Shown here: piece after piece, positions 1 to 15,042 of the stretch
Layout: each line of letters begins with the position of its first letter
How positions within the stretch are numbered: position 1 is the stretch's first letter
Source of the DNA: Rhodamnia argentea
Taxonomy: Eukaryota > Streptophyta > Magnoliopsida > Myrtales > Myrtaceae
Direction of reading: 5' to 3'
Length of the DNA stretch: 64,000 bases
Assembly: GCF_020921035.1 (NCBI RefSeq)
Contig: NC_063155.1
Span: 23,491,294 to 23,555,293 of the forward strand
Made by a program: the position numbers and the translations under genes
The notes under the pieces: generated by a model
Seen by the model: only the letters and a program-made list of their open reading frames with translations
The model's database searches: none
What the model was told of the DNA's origin: nothing

Positions 1-199
1 CTGAGATTTTGCAGGAACTGGTGGCGAATCAATCGGTGAGTGGGAAGAGAGAACTAAGTGAGCGAAACCCTAATCTGGCCCTCCCGAGATTCTCGCGATT
101 CGAGAATGAAAGAAAACCCTAGCTGAGATCGAGAAGACTCAACCCCGATCCATCCGGGACTCGACGATGTTCGGAATCGAGGAGGAGAAGGGTTGGTAC

Positions 200-483
200 C
201 TGTTGCCGAGGAGGCGGTGGAGGCGGAGGATGAGATCCTCCTCGTCGGGGGCGATCTGGCCGCGCTTGACGGATGGGCGGAGGTAGTTCATCCAGCGGAG
301 GCGGCAGCTCTTGCCGCAGCGGAGGAGGCCGGCCCTCTTGGGGAGAGTGCGCCACCGGCCCTCACCCTCGCGGTTGATGTAGCCGGCGAGGAGCTCGTCC
401 TCCTCCGGCGTCCACGGCCCCCTCTTCAGCCCCACCTTGCTGCAGCATGGGGTCTTCGTCCCTCCCGCCGACGGATTCCTCAT
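200..483 (-). CDS. MYB5: R2R3-MYB transcription factor, MYB5-like, first exon only
   Basis: This is the first coding exon of a nuclear DNA-binding transcription factor. The 94 complete codons give a short N-terminus, then [20 protein letters not shown], all of the R2 repeat (three regularly spaced Trp, with [14 protein letters not shown] at its end) and the first half of R3 up to LLGNR. The exon ends in AG followed by a GT donor at 198-199, the conserved second-intron position of plant R2R3-MYBs. The usual first intron, after GKSCRLRW, is absent. The stretch [18 protein letters not shown] and PSVKRG match the AtMYB5 type, which acts with bHLH and WD40 partners in proanthocyanidin, mucilage and trichome programmes. 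The rest of R3 (WSLIAGR...) is not present in bases 1-197, so the remaining exons lie off the left edge. A TATAAAA at 866-872 (minus) and a CT/GA tract at 628-648 lie upstream. Family certain; orthology to MYB5 likely but inferred. Confidence 0.88.
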
Positions 484-3400
484 GGGTTGTTGCTTCTTTG
501 TTTGTTTTGTTTTGTTTTGCAGTTGCGAGCGTGCCGCAGAGTGCGCGCGCTTCTCTCACTACTCACTGGAGATGGTCGATGGAGCGAAGGAGATGGAAAA
601 AGGAAGAAGAATAAGAAGAAGATGAAGTCTCTCTCTCTCTCTCTCTCCTTGTGGTTTTTCGGATGTGATGAGTTGGTGCTCATTCGTTCGCCGAGTTCGC
701 AGGGAATGGGGAGCCGAGCCGAGCCGAGCCCCGAGCTGAAGGAGGGAATTCCTTTTCCTGAAGCGCGGTTCCTGAGGAGTGCTCTATACGCGCAGGTTGT
801 TGGGCTCGGCCCAAGGCCCAAATCAAATTGTCTGCCCGGTGTTGCCTTCCTTCCCTTTGGTAGGGTTTTATAGTAGGGTAGGAACAGGGATCAGCATCCT
901 TAGAGAATTTTGCTTTCTATTTCCCCGGACATTAGCATCAGGCGATCGATTGTGCAGGCTGAATTTCTAATTTTGAGAAGAATTCACTCTCTAGCACGTA
1001 TTTCGTTGTCCGATGGAAGAGGAGGCTGGACACGTCACGTCATGTTCCGTCGAGTTAAGATTTCATAATCCGAAACCATCGCCGAATGAACCAAAGAGAA
1101 ATGTAGGGTATCAAAACGCCACCAAGGAACTTCGAGACCGAAGTCTAATTTGGTCAAGATGTTGCTAACCAAATTCGACGGTCGAGCCTCCACCTGCGGT
1201 AATCCTCGGGCCGCCTCCCCGATCCACGAGTGGATCCTATCTAAATGAATTGCTGGCGTCTTCCAATGTGTGGAGCTAACAAAGATTTTGCAAGAAAAAC
1301 TGCCGGAATCCCCAACGCTGGCGGTGGCCAGTGGGTCGTATAACCGCAGTCAGTCAATGTGAGCGCGTGCGATGCAGCCCGACGACTGGCGCGTGTTGTG
1401 GGGTGGGGGTGTGGAACTGGGAAGAGAGCGGGACCCGCAGGCTCATTCTGCCCACATCCTTCCTTCTTAGTTCTTAAGGAAACAAGTTACCGGGTGCAAT
1501 TGAAAAAGGCCCTACCGAAAATGACCCGCAACTTCATGAAATTGCGGGTAAGCCGGATCCGAATCCGGTAAGATTCACGAGGGGAACTTGATGATCCGAC
1601 GCGGCCGTGCACGTGTACCCGCAAGGCTCGTCCGCAACTCTGGAGCATTTGGGCATTCTCTTGAACATTTCCATTCGATTTGAAGTTCGCGGGTCGCTGT
1701 CGAACTTCGAATTCAATCGCCTACGAGATCCAAAAACATTTCTTTTCTTGTCTTTTCCGCAATTGCTGCATTTGGGCTGGAATCCTGAAGATCGACCGTG
1801 TGTTATCTCTATGCTATGTGGTGTGTTGCGCTCTCTTTGCCCGTGTGGTCAGACATCACGTTAATGATTGTCTTGGTTGTTCGAGGCGCCGGCTCATGTT
1901 CGTCTTGGGCGATTGTTGGGGAAGCAAGTATCACGTCATACCAAAAGTGAGGACTTAATCTTGCCATGCCAATGACTGCCGAGATGTCGAAAATTTGGAG
2001 ATAACGCCATTTTACTTGGAGCAGTGCCATTTCCTAGGGAAGCCCTCACAACCTTTTTTGTTTTTTTTTTTTTTTTTTTGCGGCGTCGGTAGTACTAACA
2101 TTCTGTGATCACTTTGGTTTGAAGATCTCAGGTCATAAAACTAATGCTTGAAACTTGAACTAGCTACCAGGCTAGGAGTAAGTTTCATGCGTCTTCTTCC
2201 AACTCAGAAATCGATTTACACACTCTTTCAGGATTATTCTTGGGTTTTGAATCTATTGCACTTGCTAGAATTTGGGTTATGCACAGGTCCTTTACCCCGT
2301 CAGATGCTCTGAGAATCGAGGTCTCTCATGTTGTCTGGTCCCTTCAAATAGAGCAGTTTGACTTAGATTGATCTGTCGAACAGGTTGCCTATTTAAGGCA
2401 AGTGTATGCGGACACTCGTTTGCCGAGTGGGTTAGTGCAAATTGAGTCGGCACATAGACATGTTCTATCCCAGTTCTCAAGAACTCAATGGCGTTATTGA
2501 TGATCTGAGTATCTCTTAACCTTTATTCATGTCTCATGTCATATCACAGAATTTTGTCCAACAAATTGGCTCTGTCTTGCAGTGTCATATTTGGCCAACC
2601 GAGTCGAAGGTTCTGTCAATGCTAAAGTTGTTACAGTTTAGCAACCTCTGCAGGTGCGTTTAAAGTTCCACAGATCATTCTGTACCTGCTGCTTTGAGGG
2701 AACGTAATCGTCGGATCCGTGTAAATGCCATAAAGTCTCCCAACTCTTCTCTACTCAAGATGGGCAACTGCATATTAGCAAAGATGAGCCTCTTGTCTTG
2801 GCCATCTATAATAGGATATTTAAGAAACTATTCATGTATTTTGGGAAGTCAATTGGTCCAAGCTTTGTGGCTTTAATGTATGATTCACGGAGACTGCTGA
2901 ATTTTTCTTTCGCTTTTGCGTGCGCTGTGCAGGTCATGCTCTACTAACACAGCAAACTGCAAATTGAACATTCTTTAGTAAAGGTGCAAGCTTTACCTCA
3001 CGAGCTTTGGCTTCCAAATGGTCATCCTTGGATTGTAATCTGTCTCCTGCAAACGACATTCGACATATAATCGTCATTCCTTCTTGCTTTATCAGGAGGT
3101 TACTGGAATAATCATAATTAAACAAAGTTGTTTTCGCAAGATGCGCTACTTCTTTTCCGCAAAGCTAGTTTCCAGAGTCCTGAGAAGGGTAGCTGATTGT
3201 TTGCTGTTCACTCAATGTCAAGAGTCAAAGGGTTGTCCTGCAGGCAACCCCATGACAGTTCTTGAGTCTCATCAACTGTTCCTTATTGCATGCGAATCCG
3301 ACAGGTATAATGCATTGCTGAGACTTGTGAATGCAATTCATAAGAACTTCATCCAAATCGCTGGATGCGTCATCTGAATTGTTGGATACTTACATCTGAG

Positions 3401-4635
3401 CTTTTTTATCCATCAGAGAGCTTCGCATCGCTTGAGCCAGGAAAAGTTCCTTATATTCTTCTCTGCGGTGACCATGATCAAGTAGGGTGACTTTGTTCAA
3501 ACTACGTCGAATCAGTGACGCTCTCATTTGATTGGGGAAAAGGCAGCTAAGCTAAAGTGGTTCGCCTGCTTAAATTTAAACCTAATGCAATGGCTATCTT
3601 TGTCTAGACTCCAGAACAAAATGATATGTCGATTTATCCTTGATATTGTTGCCATGAACATGATAGCTACAACGAAAACCGGCATAAATGAATTAAGCTA
3701 GATCATGGGCACCGTTCTGATTAGCCAGGAATGACTTGGAGGACGTTCGGTCGTCTCCTTTTAAGTGCTTAGAAACTATTTCCCAGTATTTGATTCAATT
3801 CAGTGGCTTTGATAATCTTTGAACGCATAAAACATAGTATCGAACAAATGCCGCATCGCCGCAGAATGATCTTAATGTGCCAGAACAACACAATCCCCAT
3901 GATCAATCATCAAACCTCTCATTTGGTGTTCTTGCTCCTCTGTGTTGAGACAAGAGGATGGTCGTTGGTATTGTGGGGATAAGATGAGATTGAAAGATTC
4001 TTTCCTGGGAAGAGCGTGCCAAGGAAAGATTCCCATTTGAACCTAACCTGACCTTATGTGCCCACCATCATCTTACATCTGAATCATCGGGTCCACCTCC
4101 TCCTTGGAGAACTCTGTCGTGCATCCAAGTGTCGAATTTTCGTGATCTTCCTCCTCACTTCGTTGACCAAACCATTTTCTGAGAAAAATGACCTGCAACA
4201 CACCGTTGAGGCCTGCCAAAACCAATCCTGCTCCTTGCGTAAGCAGAAATGCAATAAAGCCAAATGTTTACTTTTGCCATGATTATGTTAATCATGTAGT
4301 TTTGTGCTTTCTGACCGCTTTATTAATCAAAACAAAAGTACTATAAAAGAGCCAAAGCTTTGACTTTTTGATCTGCATATTGTATTCTTATAATCTTTTT
4401 CAAGATTCTAATGCTGTAGGTGGCTTCCATGACACAGAGACAAAGGGTAATGATCAGCATGTCAACAGGTCAAACGACTGACTCTGATCTGGTCTGCTGA
4501 TTGAATATGGAGAGCGATGTCAGCTCAGGCATCTCACGAAAAAGAACAATTTCAGCCCCCACCAAATGACAAGAGCATAGGAACGAGCGACCCACTCCCC
4601 CCCTAAAGTCAGAAGCTGCCCTGTCTCTCTCTGTC
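484..4635. other. Intergenic, no gene recognised
   Basis: I see no conserved protein here. It holds the MYB promoter side with a CT/GA microsatellite at 628-648, a poly(T) tract at about 2058-2079, and unremarkable mixed sequence. Open frames such as 3084-3377 have no recognisable domain and no plausible exon partners. The last few hundred bases are the ERF promoter. Confidence 0.6.
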
Positions 4636-4642
4636 TATAAAT
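4636..4642 (+). promoter_or_regulatory. TATA box of the ERF gene
   Basis: TATAAAT sits 74 bases upstream of the ERF start codon, just after a pyrimidine-rich stretch. This would give a 5' leader of roughly 40-45 nt. The spacing is typical of a plant core promoter. Confidence 0.65.
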
Positions 4643-4709
4643 CACCCTCCTCTCTCTTCTCTGGGTCATGCAATTAGCAGAGGATTGAGAGTATCCTCTA
4701 ATTTTGGCC

Positions 4710-5582
4710 ATGGAAATTCAATTCCAAAGGCATGGCAATTGTCATCAGCAGCAGCCGCCCCAGCAGAAACCACTCTCACCCATCAGGAAAACCAAGTTCA
4801 AGTCCACACCCGCTAACAACACGGCCAAGAGCAAGTTTGTCGGAGTCAGACAGAGGCCTTCAGGGAAATGGGTGGCCGAAATTAAGGACACGACCCAGAA
4901 GATCAGAATGTGGCTTGGCACCTTCGACACTGCCGAGGAAGCCGCAAGGGCCTACGATGAGGCCGCCTGTCTCCTCCGTGGTTCCAACACGAGGACAAAC
5001 TTCTCCCCTCATTTCCCTACCAGTTCTGCTCTTTCCCTCAAGATCAGGAACCTCTTAAGTCAGAAAATCAGTTCACGGCGGGAACTGCCCGTCATTTCGC
5101 CTCCCAATTCGAATTCCACCAAGAAACCTGCTTCACAGACCAAGTCAACTACTGGCACTAGCAGCATGATCAGCCCCAGCACTGTTACCAATTTTAACAC
5201 GAGCAGTGACAGTGATTGCTCCTTCTCCGGTGGGATGATGCAAGATGCCCGGATTTTCAACGATGCTTACAGACCGGATTTGAGCAGCTGCCTAGCGAGC
5301 CTCGGATCAACACCTATGTCTCAATACGACCATTCATGGGCATTCGCCTCCAGCCTGGAGCAGCTCCCATTAGTCCAAGAGGACGGATTGCCGAAGCACG
5401 GGCCATATGCTTCCACGACTGATTTCGAGCTCTCAGAGTTTGAACGTATGAAAGTGGAGAGGCAGATTTCTGCTTCACTTTACGCGATCAATGGACTCAA
5501 TGAGTACTTGCAGAGCACGTACAGTTCCAACGAATCTATGTGGGATCTTCCCACATTGAGCCAATTGTTCTGTCAAAGTTGA
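4710..5582 (+). CDS. AP2/ERF transcription factor, RAP2.11/ERN-like
   Basis: Intronless gene for a 290-aa nuclear DNA-binding protein with one AP2/ERF domain at about residues 43-98. The domain runs from [17 protein letters not shown] through [20 protein letters not shown] to GSNTRTNF. The WLG element, the RAYD-type helix and the Ala/Asp positions typical of ERFs are present. The start is the ATG at 4710 (MEIQFQRHG); an in-frame TTG two codons upstream is not needed. The MEIQF start, the Gln/Pro-rich N-terminus and the SLKIRNLL block just after the domain resemble the RAP2.11/ERN subfamily. In other plants these act in low-potassium signalling (RAP2.11) or symbiotic nodulation signalling (ERN). 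The Ser/Thr-rich C-terminal half ends in [12 protein letters not shown], plausibly an acidic/hydrophobic activation motif (inference). An AATAAA lies 182 bases after the stop. Confidence 0.92.
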   Translation: MEIQFQRHGNCHQQQPPQQKPLSPIRKTKFKSTPANNTAKSKFVGVRQRPSGKWVAEIKDTTQKIRMWLGTFDTAEEAARAYDEAACLLRGSNTRTNFSPHFPTSSALSLKIRNLLSQKISSRRELPVISPPNSNSTKKPASQTKSTTGTSSMISPSTVTNFNTSSDSDCSFSGGMMQDARIFNDAYRPDLSSCLASLGSTPMSQYDHSWAFASSLEQLPLVQEDGLPKHGPYASTTDFELSEFERMKVERQISASLYAINGLNEYLQSTYSSNESMWDLPTLSQLFCQS

Positions 5583-5763
5583 AACAGAGACATCTTTCTT
5601 TCAATCCTGTTCTTTTGCGTTCCATGGACCTTATTATGTGTTAGGTTGATTCTGTCAATTACAGCGCAGAATACAGAATAGTGATGAAGATGTTATGCTT
5701 CATTTTTATGCTGAGAACTTTCCAATTACAGACGCCATTGGAAAAGAGCTTCTTATTGCGGCA

Positions 5764-5769
5764 AATAAA
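5764..5769 (+). promoter_or_regulatory. Poly(A) signal of the ERF gene
   Basis: AATAAA about 180 bases downstream of the ERF stop codon, a normal distance for a plant near-upstream element. Not proven. Confidence 0.45.
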
Positions 5770-6109
5770 CTAGATTATGCCTGAGTAATAGCCCATAGCC
5801 TTAAATGTTTCTACCCTTTTCTACTTCGGATACATTGGGAGTGTAAGATCTTCTGAGCAGCTGTGAAGTCATTCTAGTTTGACCGAAAAATAAAAGAAGT
5901 CATTCTGGTGTTTTCTTTTTTCTCCCAAGGTGCTTCCTTTCCGGTGTAATGGTATTCAATTGATCTCTTCTTTTTTTCGTTCTGGCCAGAAGGAATGGCT
6001 GTTCCTTCCATCGAATCATTAGGATAAATTTATGCGATTCGTCTCGAGTTTTGACTATGTCCAGTCCGATGAATCTTTAGATTCAATGTCAAATGTGGTA
6101 AACTTTTTC

Positions 6110-6158
6110 AGCTGACAGTTGTTTTTTATTTATTTTTTTGTGGTCATAAGCTGACAGT
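6110..6158 (-). mobile_element. Poly(A)-tail micro-insertion with 10-bp target duplication
   Basis: AGCTGACAGT occurs at 6110-6119 and again at 6149-6158. Between the copies lie only 29 bases. On the minus strand they read TATGACCAC followed by an A-rich run. This is what a very strongly 5'-truncated retroposon leaves: a few terminal bases, a poly(A) tail and a target-site duplication. Compare 35856-35903, 49521-49574 and 55643-55695. Confidence 0.6.
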
Positions 6159-6507
6159 AGTTATCGGTACCTGCATAAAGACATCTTAAATAGATATAAC
6201 CCTTCAATTTCGGCAACAAATGGATTATAGTGATCAAGCTAAACTTAAATCTATAGTCAGATAATATGCAGTAAAAGGAATACCGTCTCATTCTACAGTT
6301 CTAGAGAAAAGGAACCAATACATCACGAATCACTCCTGCCGAGTACTGATTGGCCAGAAAAAATTTCAGAGTGAATTCGGAGGACCCTATCTGGATCCAC
6401 CTTCCATTGTCTTATACACACAGGACGATCTCACAAATCTAGATGATCTTGCATACAGCTTTTTGGCAATGATCGAGCCACAAACACAATAGCCATTGCT
6501 GGAACCC

Positions 6508-6509
<2 letters not shown>

Positions 6510-6552
<43 letters not shown>
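6510..6552. repeat. (GA)n microsatellite
   Basis: About 21 uninterrupted GA units in intergenic DNA. Confidence 0.95.
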
Positions 6553-6555
<3 letters not shown>

Positions 6556-6960
6556 AGCAATGAGTAACAAGCCATGAGAATCGAGAATGATTGTAACAGA
6601 AGGAGAAGCAGCAATTCTTGTTGGAACCAAGTCACAAAAGCTGCTGCTGACCAAACAGCAATTCTGTTCAAGTATCAAATCACACCGAAAAAAAGAACAA
6701 AGAAATGGAGGCACACTCCTTCCCAGATCCAACATGTACAGGTGCCAGATGATGTACCCTTACATTGCATTAATGTTCTCACCTGGCATAAGGTGAAAAT
6801 TTTGGATGCCCGCCCAACCAAGAATGAGGCTTGTGATGGTATTAATGAACTGAGTTGCTAGAGATTTTGACAGCTGCAGATGTCATCCAGATTATCATCC
6901 TTCGGTGACTATGGAATGGCTGCTTGAGACGCGGCGGGTACAAGCAAACCGGGTTCGATA

Positions 6961-6966
6961 TTTATT
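6961..6966 (-). promoter_or_regulatory. Candidate poly(A) signal of the tubulin gene
   Basis: AATAAA on the minus strand, about 190 bases past the tubulin stop codon. Confidence 0.4.
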
Positions 6967-7157
6967 GCCATCTCAAGTTTCTAGCACCACAAAATACGAC
7001 ACCTTTCATAATAAGGCCACAAGTTTCACAGTTTCATAGGCATGAGGAAATAGCACACATCTACACGAGAAATATAAACAGAATTCCATCAAAGGTGGCG
7101 GACAAACCCTGACCACTGAATCATTCCTCAAGATCTCCTTGCAGGATTACACCACTA

Positions 7158-9969
<2,812 letters not shown>

Positions 9970-10008
<39 letters not shown>
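9970..10008. repeat. (CT)n microsatellite in the tubulin 5' UTR
   Basis: About 19 CT units (GA on the coding strand) end directly at the tubulin ATG (9969). The tract therefore forms the last 39 bases or so of the leader. Confidence 0.95.
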
Positions 10009-10012
<4 letters not shown>

Positions 10013-10125
10013 CTCGAAACCCTAGACCTCCCAGATCTATGCGAAGACGCCCTTCTTCTTCTTCGATCTTCCTCTGCAATGGAGACTCGCGTAAATGAAA
10101 ACTCTCTTACCTTCTCAGGTCCGCC

Positions 10126-10133
10126 TTTATATA
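10126..10133 (-). promoter_or_regulatory. TATA box of the tubulin gene
   Basis: TATATAAA on the minus strand, about 157 bases upstream of the tubulin ATG. It would give a leader of roughly 125 nt that includes the GA tract. Confidence 0.6.
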
Positions 10134-11882
10134 CCTGCTTCAACCTTTTGTTTTCCCTAATTCTTCTTTTTTTCTTCGCAGAATTACTTTTTAACTGGAT
10201 TGGCGAGATTTTTGGAGTCCGGCGACAAGTTGCCTGGCCCCTCGGCGCCAGCCTTTTCCGTGGGACCCGCGGGGCCTCACCTGAATTGACGGTAATACCC
10301 CTCTTCACCTCAGGACCAGTCGGGTCTGGAGGGTAAAATGGGAAAATGAAATTTCGGGGGGACCGGCTGGGTTGGGCCACGTAGAGAGAAGGCCCAGAAA
10401 AGGTTCGATCTGCAAGGGTGGGGATTAGCTGGTGGATGATGCATTATCATGCGATGCTTCGTTGTCTTTTTTAGCTATTTTTGCTAAAATTCTATATTTT
10501 CGCAAACTTGTTTTACTATTTTCTTTTCTTTTTGTAGTTTTGTCATTGCCGAGGTTCCAGAGGTCTGCAATCGTAGTAGCGGCGAATTTGTGCCGTGTTA
10601 TTGTGCTCTCGTGTGATTTGTACCCGTTTGTCTAGACAATCCTTACAAATGAAAACCTGTAATTTTCGATAATGAGTGAAAATCGCATGACATGGTGTCG
10701 ATTTTTAATTCTTTGTACCAAGTCAAATTATGTTTTGCCTTGTTAAGCATCGGTAGGGATAGGCCCCATCATGCTGAAAATCAGAAAATGCTCTTCCTCT
10801 AGGCAGATCTCGTGAACCGCCAGATCCATGATCGGATCTAGTCGATCGCACTCGTGACTTCTTTTTCACCTTTGGATTTTTAACCGGGTCGCCACGAGTT
10901 AAAAAAAAAAATCCGGTATTGTATCGGGTTAAGGATAAGATTTGATCAGTGGGATCGGGGGAGAGTCCGATTCGGAATCTCGTGCTTTTGGGAGCGCCAA
11001 GGCTCCGACCATGTTGTCGCTCGGACTGGTCCACGTAATACCCATCTCGGCTTTAAATCTGCTGGCTGATGGACACGCCCTAACTGCCCCAGGCGTCCGG
11101 AGCTGATCTTTCTCGATTTCGGCTGATTCTTTAGTCCGCCAATGATCATCCCACTGCCGATACGAACAAAAAGGAGGCACGTTCCAGCGATACGACGTCG
11201 GAAGAAGGACCTAAGAAAATGTTATCCAAGGCGGGGGGGAAGCGCTCGGCGCTTCTTCACCCAATAACCGAAGAAATGAACAGGCGAGAAGAGTTGGCAT
11301 CCCATGTGACTATATTCCTCCGGTAAGGATGCGAACAAGATCAAGATGTACACTCTGTCTTTAGAGCATGGGCAAGTGGCTTAGGTAGAATAAGAACATA
11401 ACCTCGCATTTATGTAGACTTAGAACACTTTCCTATCGAGCGATGATGTGCCGTTCAATGTAAATATATCCACACTACACTTATTCATCCTTTGAACGTG
11501 CGTTTATTGATTGGTGATTCACTTTTATAGGCTTTTTCGGGAGAAAATAAAAGGTCGTACATGTCGATGGTGCAGATGAAATGCCAATGGAAATTTCAGG
11601 GCTCAATGTTAGATGTGCTTGATTGTTTCTTTTTTCACGAAAGGGAGAGGGAGAGGGAGATTAGGGGGGCCGAATATGACTTAGCTGCTCGAATTTGAGC
11701 AAGTGGTATCCTTTATGGGGCGCAACTCTGTTAGGCCCACCTAGTGGATAACAATCAGCTCGCGTATGGAGTTGAATGAAGCTCTTTAGGACCTGTCCCA
11801 AATTCGACCGTCGAACCTATGCTTGCCCCTTAGGTCCGACCGAGCCAAGCAGACCCCGTAAAGGTATGATGTACAAATTAAT
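10134..11882. other. Intergenic, no gene recognised
   Basis: Tubulin promoter side followed by mixed sequence. No conserved protein, RNA gene or clear transposon ends were seen. Confidence 0.5.
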
Positions 11883-12103
11883 GGGGATAATTGCTCAAAA
11901 TCTGTCTAAACATTTGCACCGTTGCAAAACAGCTCAAAACTTTGAGAGCCATTAAGCATCGTCTAAATATATGATAACTCGTGTCTTTTTAACTTGAATA
12001 TTATCTACTAAAATTTTCTTAACTCCGCAAACCATGCATCTCCTTCTTTTTTTTCCTCCTTTCCTAACTTCATTAACCATGGAGATTTTGAGCAATTATC
12101 CCC
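11883..12103. mobile_element. Short inverted-repeat element (MITE-like)
   Basis: The left end GGGGATAATTGCTCAAAATC is matched by its exact reverse complement at about 12084-12103, giving a perfect terminal inverted repeat of at least 20 bp on a 221-bp element. A stretch starting AAAACTTTGAGAGCC inside the element (about 11938) recurs just outside its right end (about 12104), so the right boundary may be nested or duplicated. No coding capacity. No clean target-site duplication was found. Confidence 0.6.
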
Positions 12104-13434
12104 AAAACTTTGAGAGCCGTTAAGCATCATCTAAATATGTTAATTTAACCCCGTAACAGGTAAGATGGCACCAAAAGTAAAAAGTCGGGAGGTAATCTAT
12201 GGGTTTTCCAAAATCCGGGGACTACTATGCAAGGCCGTCGAGTGGACCGGGGGGGTTAATCTGTAACTTTTCAAAGTTGGGAAGCAATTGCGTAGCGGCC
12301 CCAAAATTCACGTGGTTTCGAGCAATTCGCCCGATCCTCTTAAAGTTGCCAAGTAGGCCCAGGCCCAAAACGACAAGGGTTGGTGAATAGCCCTTGTTTG
12401 ACTTCACAGCTTGGTCATAGTGGCCGATGATAATGGGCCTACATCCTTCGTTCACTATATAGTCCATCGTCAGCCTTAGGCAGCGCTACATTTTCTCGGG
12501 TCGGGCCGGGCCCATAACCCACCAGTTTTCTCCAAGGGCAACCCACCAAGTATTGAGGATGCTTTCGAGTTCGATAAGACACGTTTTATGTATGCGCGTG
12601 CCGACTAGCGCGAATATTTAAAATCGGTAAATTTCAAGATCAAAGCTAATAAATTGTCGAGTCCAAGTATTGGTGGATAGACAGTAGGATTCGCCATCTT
12701 CGTGCTTTTCAGAAAGAACTATTTCTTTCCTTTTTCCTCCCTCCTCTCTTGTGTACCCTTTTCGTGTTCAAGAGAGTCGGCTCTCTCGTGCTTGCTTTTT
12801 TGAGTAATTAATAGCTCTCTTTCTCTTTCCCTCCCGTGAGCAATCTTTTGTGTCCGTTCGCGAAAAGTCCATGGTCAACAATTTAAGCATGAATTGCTTA
12901 GTCACGAAAGGCACTACGACTTTGTGAGTGTTTTATATAAAACACGTGATGATAATGCGTGAATCTACAGTTGAGATTATTTTGTCTCTGGCGGTATTAT
13001 TAGGGAATTATTTTCCATTTTAAAATATCAACCAGATTACAAAAAAAAAATCATAGGGGAATTGGATATAAGCCTTGTGAATTCTAGAGTAACACTCATT
13101 TGCCCATTTTATTAGAATCGTTAACAACGTGTTAGCATGAGAAACCCACGTGACTTTTAAAAAATAATAGTATATTTTCAATTTTATTTTCTGGGACATC
13201 TCTCTTTTCTTCTTAATTGCCATGAAAAACGAAAAATACTAAACTTCGGATAAAACTAAATTAAGTAAAACGCTAACAATTTTAGAATACACATTAAAAG
13301 ATTGTTAAGGTGTGATAAAAATATCTACTCTAATAGAACTAAATAAGACACTTTAATAAAAGGTATAAACGAGAATAAAATAAGAAGAAAAAAAGCCTCA
13401 ATAAAAATAAAGGTCAATCGACATAGTTGGTTAC
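12104..13434. other. Intergenic, no gene recognised
   Basis: AT-rich in its right half. It begins with the extra repeat copy next to the preceding MITE. No conserved protein was seen. Confidence 0.5.
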
Positions 13435-13447
13435 TTGTGTGTGTGTG

Positions 13448-13482
<35 letters not shown>

Positions 13483-13493
13483 TTGTGGGTCAA
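13435..13493. repeat. Compound (GT)n(TA)n(GT)n microsatellite
   Basis: A GT run, a TA run and another GT run in direct succession in AT-rich intergenic DNA. Confidence 0.9.
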
Positions 13494-13721
13494 TACTCGT
13501 TATGTATATTTAAGTGATTGATAAATGTAGATAAGACTAATAAAAAAATTTCAAGAGTCATAACTGAAAAATGATCGCCTTAGCTCATACAAGGAAATGT
13601 TTAACCGAATTGTAAGGTTAATTTTTTAACGTCTTTATTGATCAATCACCTTTTCATTGATCAACGATTTAAGAGTACACCGCGAGTATCCAAGTCTTGT
13701 TATTTGACCTGTTTAGAGAAA

Positions 13722-14372
13722 ATTCCAAATAAGAACCCAAAATGCTCTTATTTTTTTCAAATAAGAGTGTGAAGTAAATCTTATTTCAAATAAGGTGCTC
13801 AAGTGCCCTCATTATTTCAAAGAAGGGCCTTGTTGAAGGGAATTTTCATCATTTACTTTTTTTCCTTTTTTGCTTTTTTCTGTTTTCCTTTTTCTTTTCC
13901 TCTCTCGCTTCTCTACTCATTGCCTACATCGGGCGAGGATCGCCCTCACCTGCACCGGGCAAGCGAGGGAGACGTCACTAGTTCGGTAAGGCCAACCCCG
14001 GTCCTAACTTTGGCTAGCGAAGCCGGATGAGGGCGATGGTATCCCTCACCCGAGCGAATGAGGGCTTTCCTCGTTGGTGTTGGGCAAGGGCCACCCAGCC
14101 TCGCATGGGCTAGGTGGGTAAGGGTGACCATCGCCCGAGTCGAGCGACCTCCGCCGATGGCTTGGGGAGGAAAGAGAGAAAAAAGAAGAAAGATAAAGAT
14201 AAAAGATAAGAAAAGAAAAAGAACAAATAAAATAAATAAAAAGCAAATAACAGAGATGCCCTTAGCTTGGTCATTCTTTACAATAATGAGAGTACTTCAA
14301 GCTTTTATTCGAACAAAATCCAATTCAAGCTCTTGTTTGAGAAATGAGAGCCCTTCGGACCCTTATTTAAAA
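13722..14372. mobile_element. Non-autonomous element with AT-rich inverted ends and GC-rich core
   Basis: Both ends carry repeated AAATAAG-type blocks in inverted orientation (left around 13722-13830, right around 14270-14372). The middle (about 13920-14170) switches abruptly to GC-rich, internally repetitive sequence with CGGGCAAGCGAGG-type words. This is the layout of a long MITE with foreign or self-repeated filler. No protein-coding sequence was seen. Boundaries are approximate. Confidence 0.45.
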
Positions 14373-15042
14373 TTTTTTCATTTTTTTATTATCAATATAC
14401 TTGTGACGCTCAGGAGAAAGTATAGAGAAGTAGGAGGTAACACAAGTGAGAACTCGAAATGATAGAATAATCGCCGTAGGTATCCACCTAAGGGATCAGA
14501 GCAAATAAGAACAACTCATTGTTCTAAAACCAAAGGTATTAATTTATCAATTAATCAAGTCTGCCTTTTTATTCATCACAGTATGCTTATATAGACGAGC
14601 ATGGAATACTCCTCCAAGCATGAGTAACTCTTCATAGGAAACAAACTTACACATAGGAACTTGAAAAATAATAAAGTCCTAGAAACTGGAAAATGACATT
14701 AAATACTTTAGCAACTCGAATCGTGACTCTTTTAGAACTTAAACAACATTTACTAGACCTCGAAAAAGATGAATGATAATGGTAGTTGGTTGAAGGTCTT
14801 CAATACCTTGACTATTCTTAAGCTGTCGAATTGATGTCCTTCGATGAATGTGAAATTGACTATCGACGGACGCTTGAGAATCGATAACGAGTAGATCGTC
14901 GGCTATGAGGAGTTCAATCAGTAACTAGGAAGTCCGTAACTCCTTTGCATTGTCGGCATCTTTAGGGAGGAGGGTGATAGACTTAGTAAATGGTACAATA
15001 TGCTCATTAGTAGGCAAAAAAAAAAAACAAAAGGGGGCAATA

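Larger units (their letters stand above)
5770..6960. other. Intergenic between the ERF and tubulin 3' ends
   Basis: The two flanking genes converge here. I see no gene. It contains the poly(A) micro-insertion at 6110-6158 and a GA microsatellite at 6510-6552, listed separately. Confidence 0.55.

Noticed and set aside
193..873. Long plus-strand open frame of 226 codons
   Set aside because: It lies opposite the conserved MYB exon and its GC-rich codons; the protein is low-complexity with no domain.
3084..3377. 97-codon frame
   Set aside because: No recognisable domain, no promoter and no exon partners.
4704..4709. Start of the ERF two codons earlier
   Set aside because: The codon at 4704 is TTG; the ATG at 4710 starts the family's MEIQF sequence.
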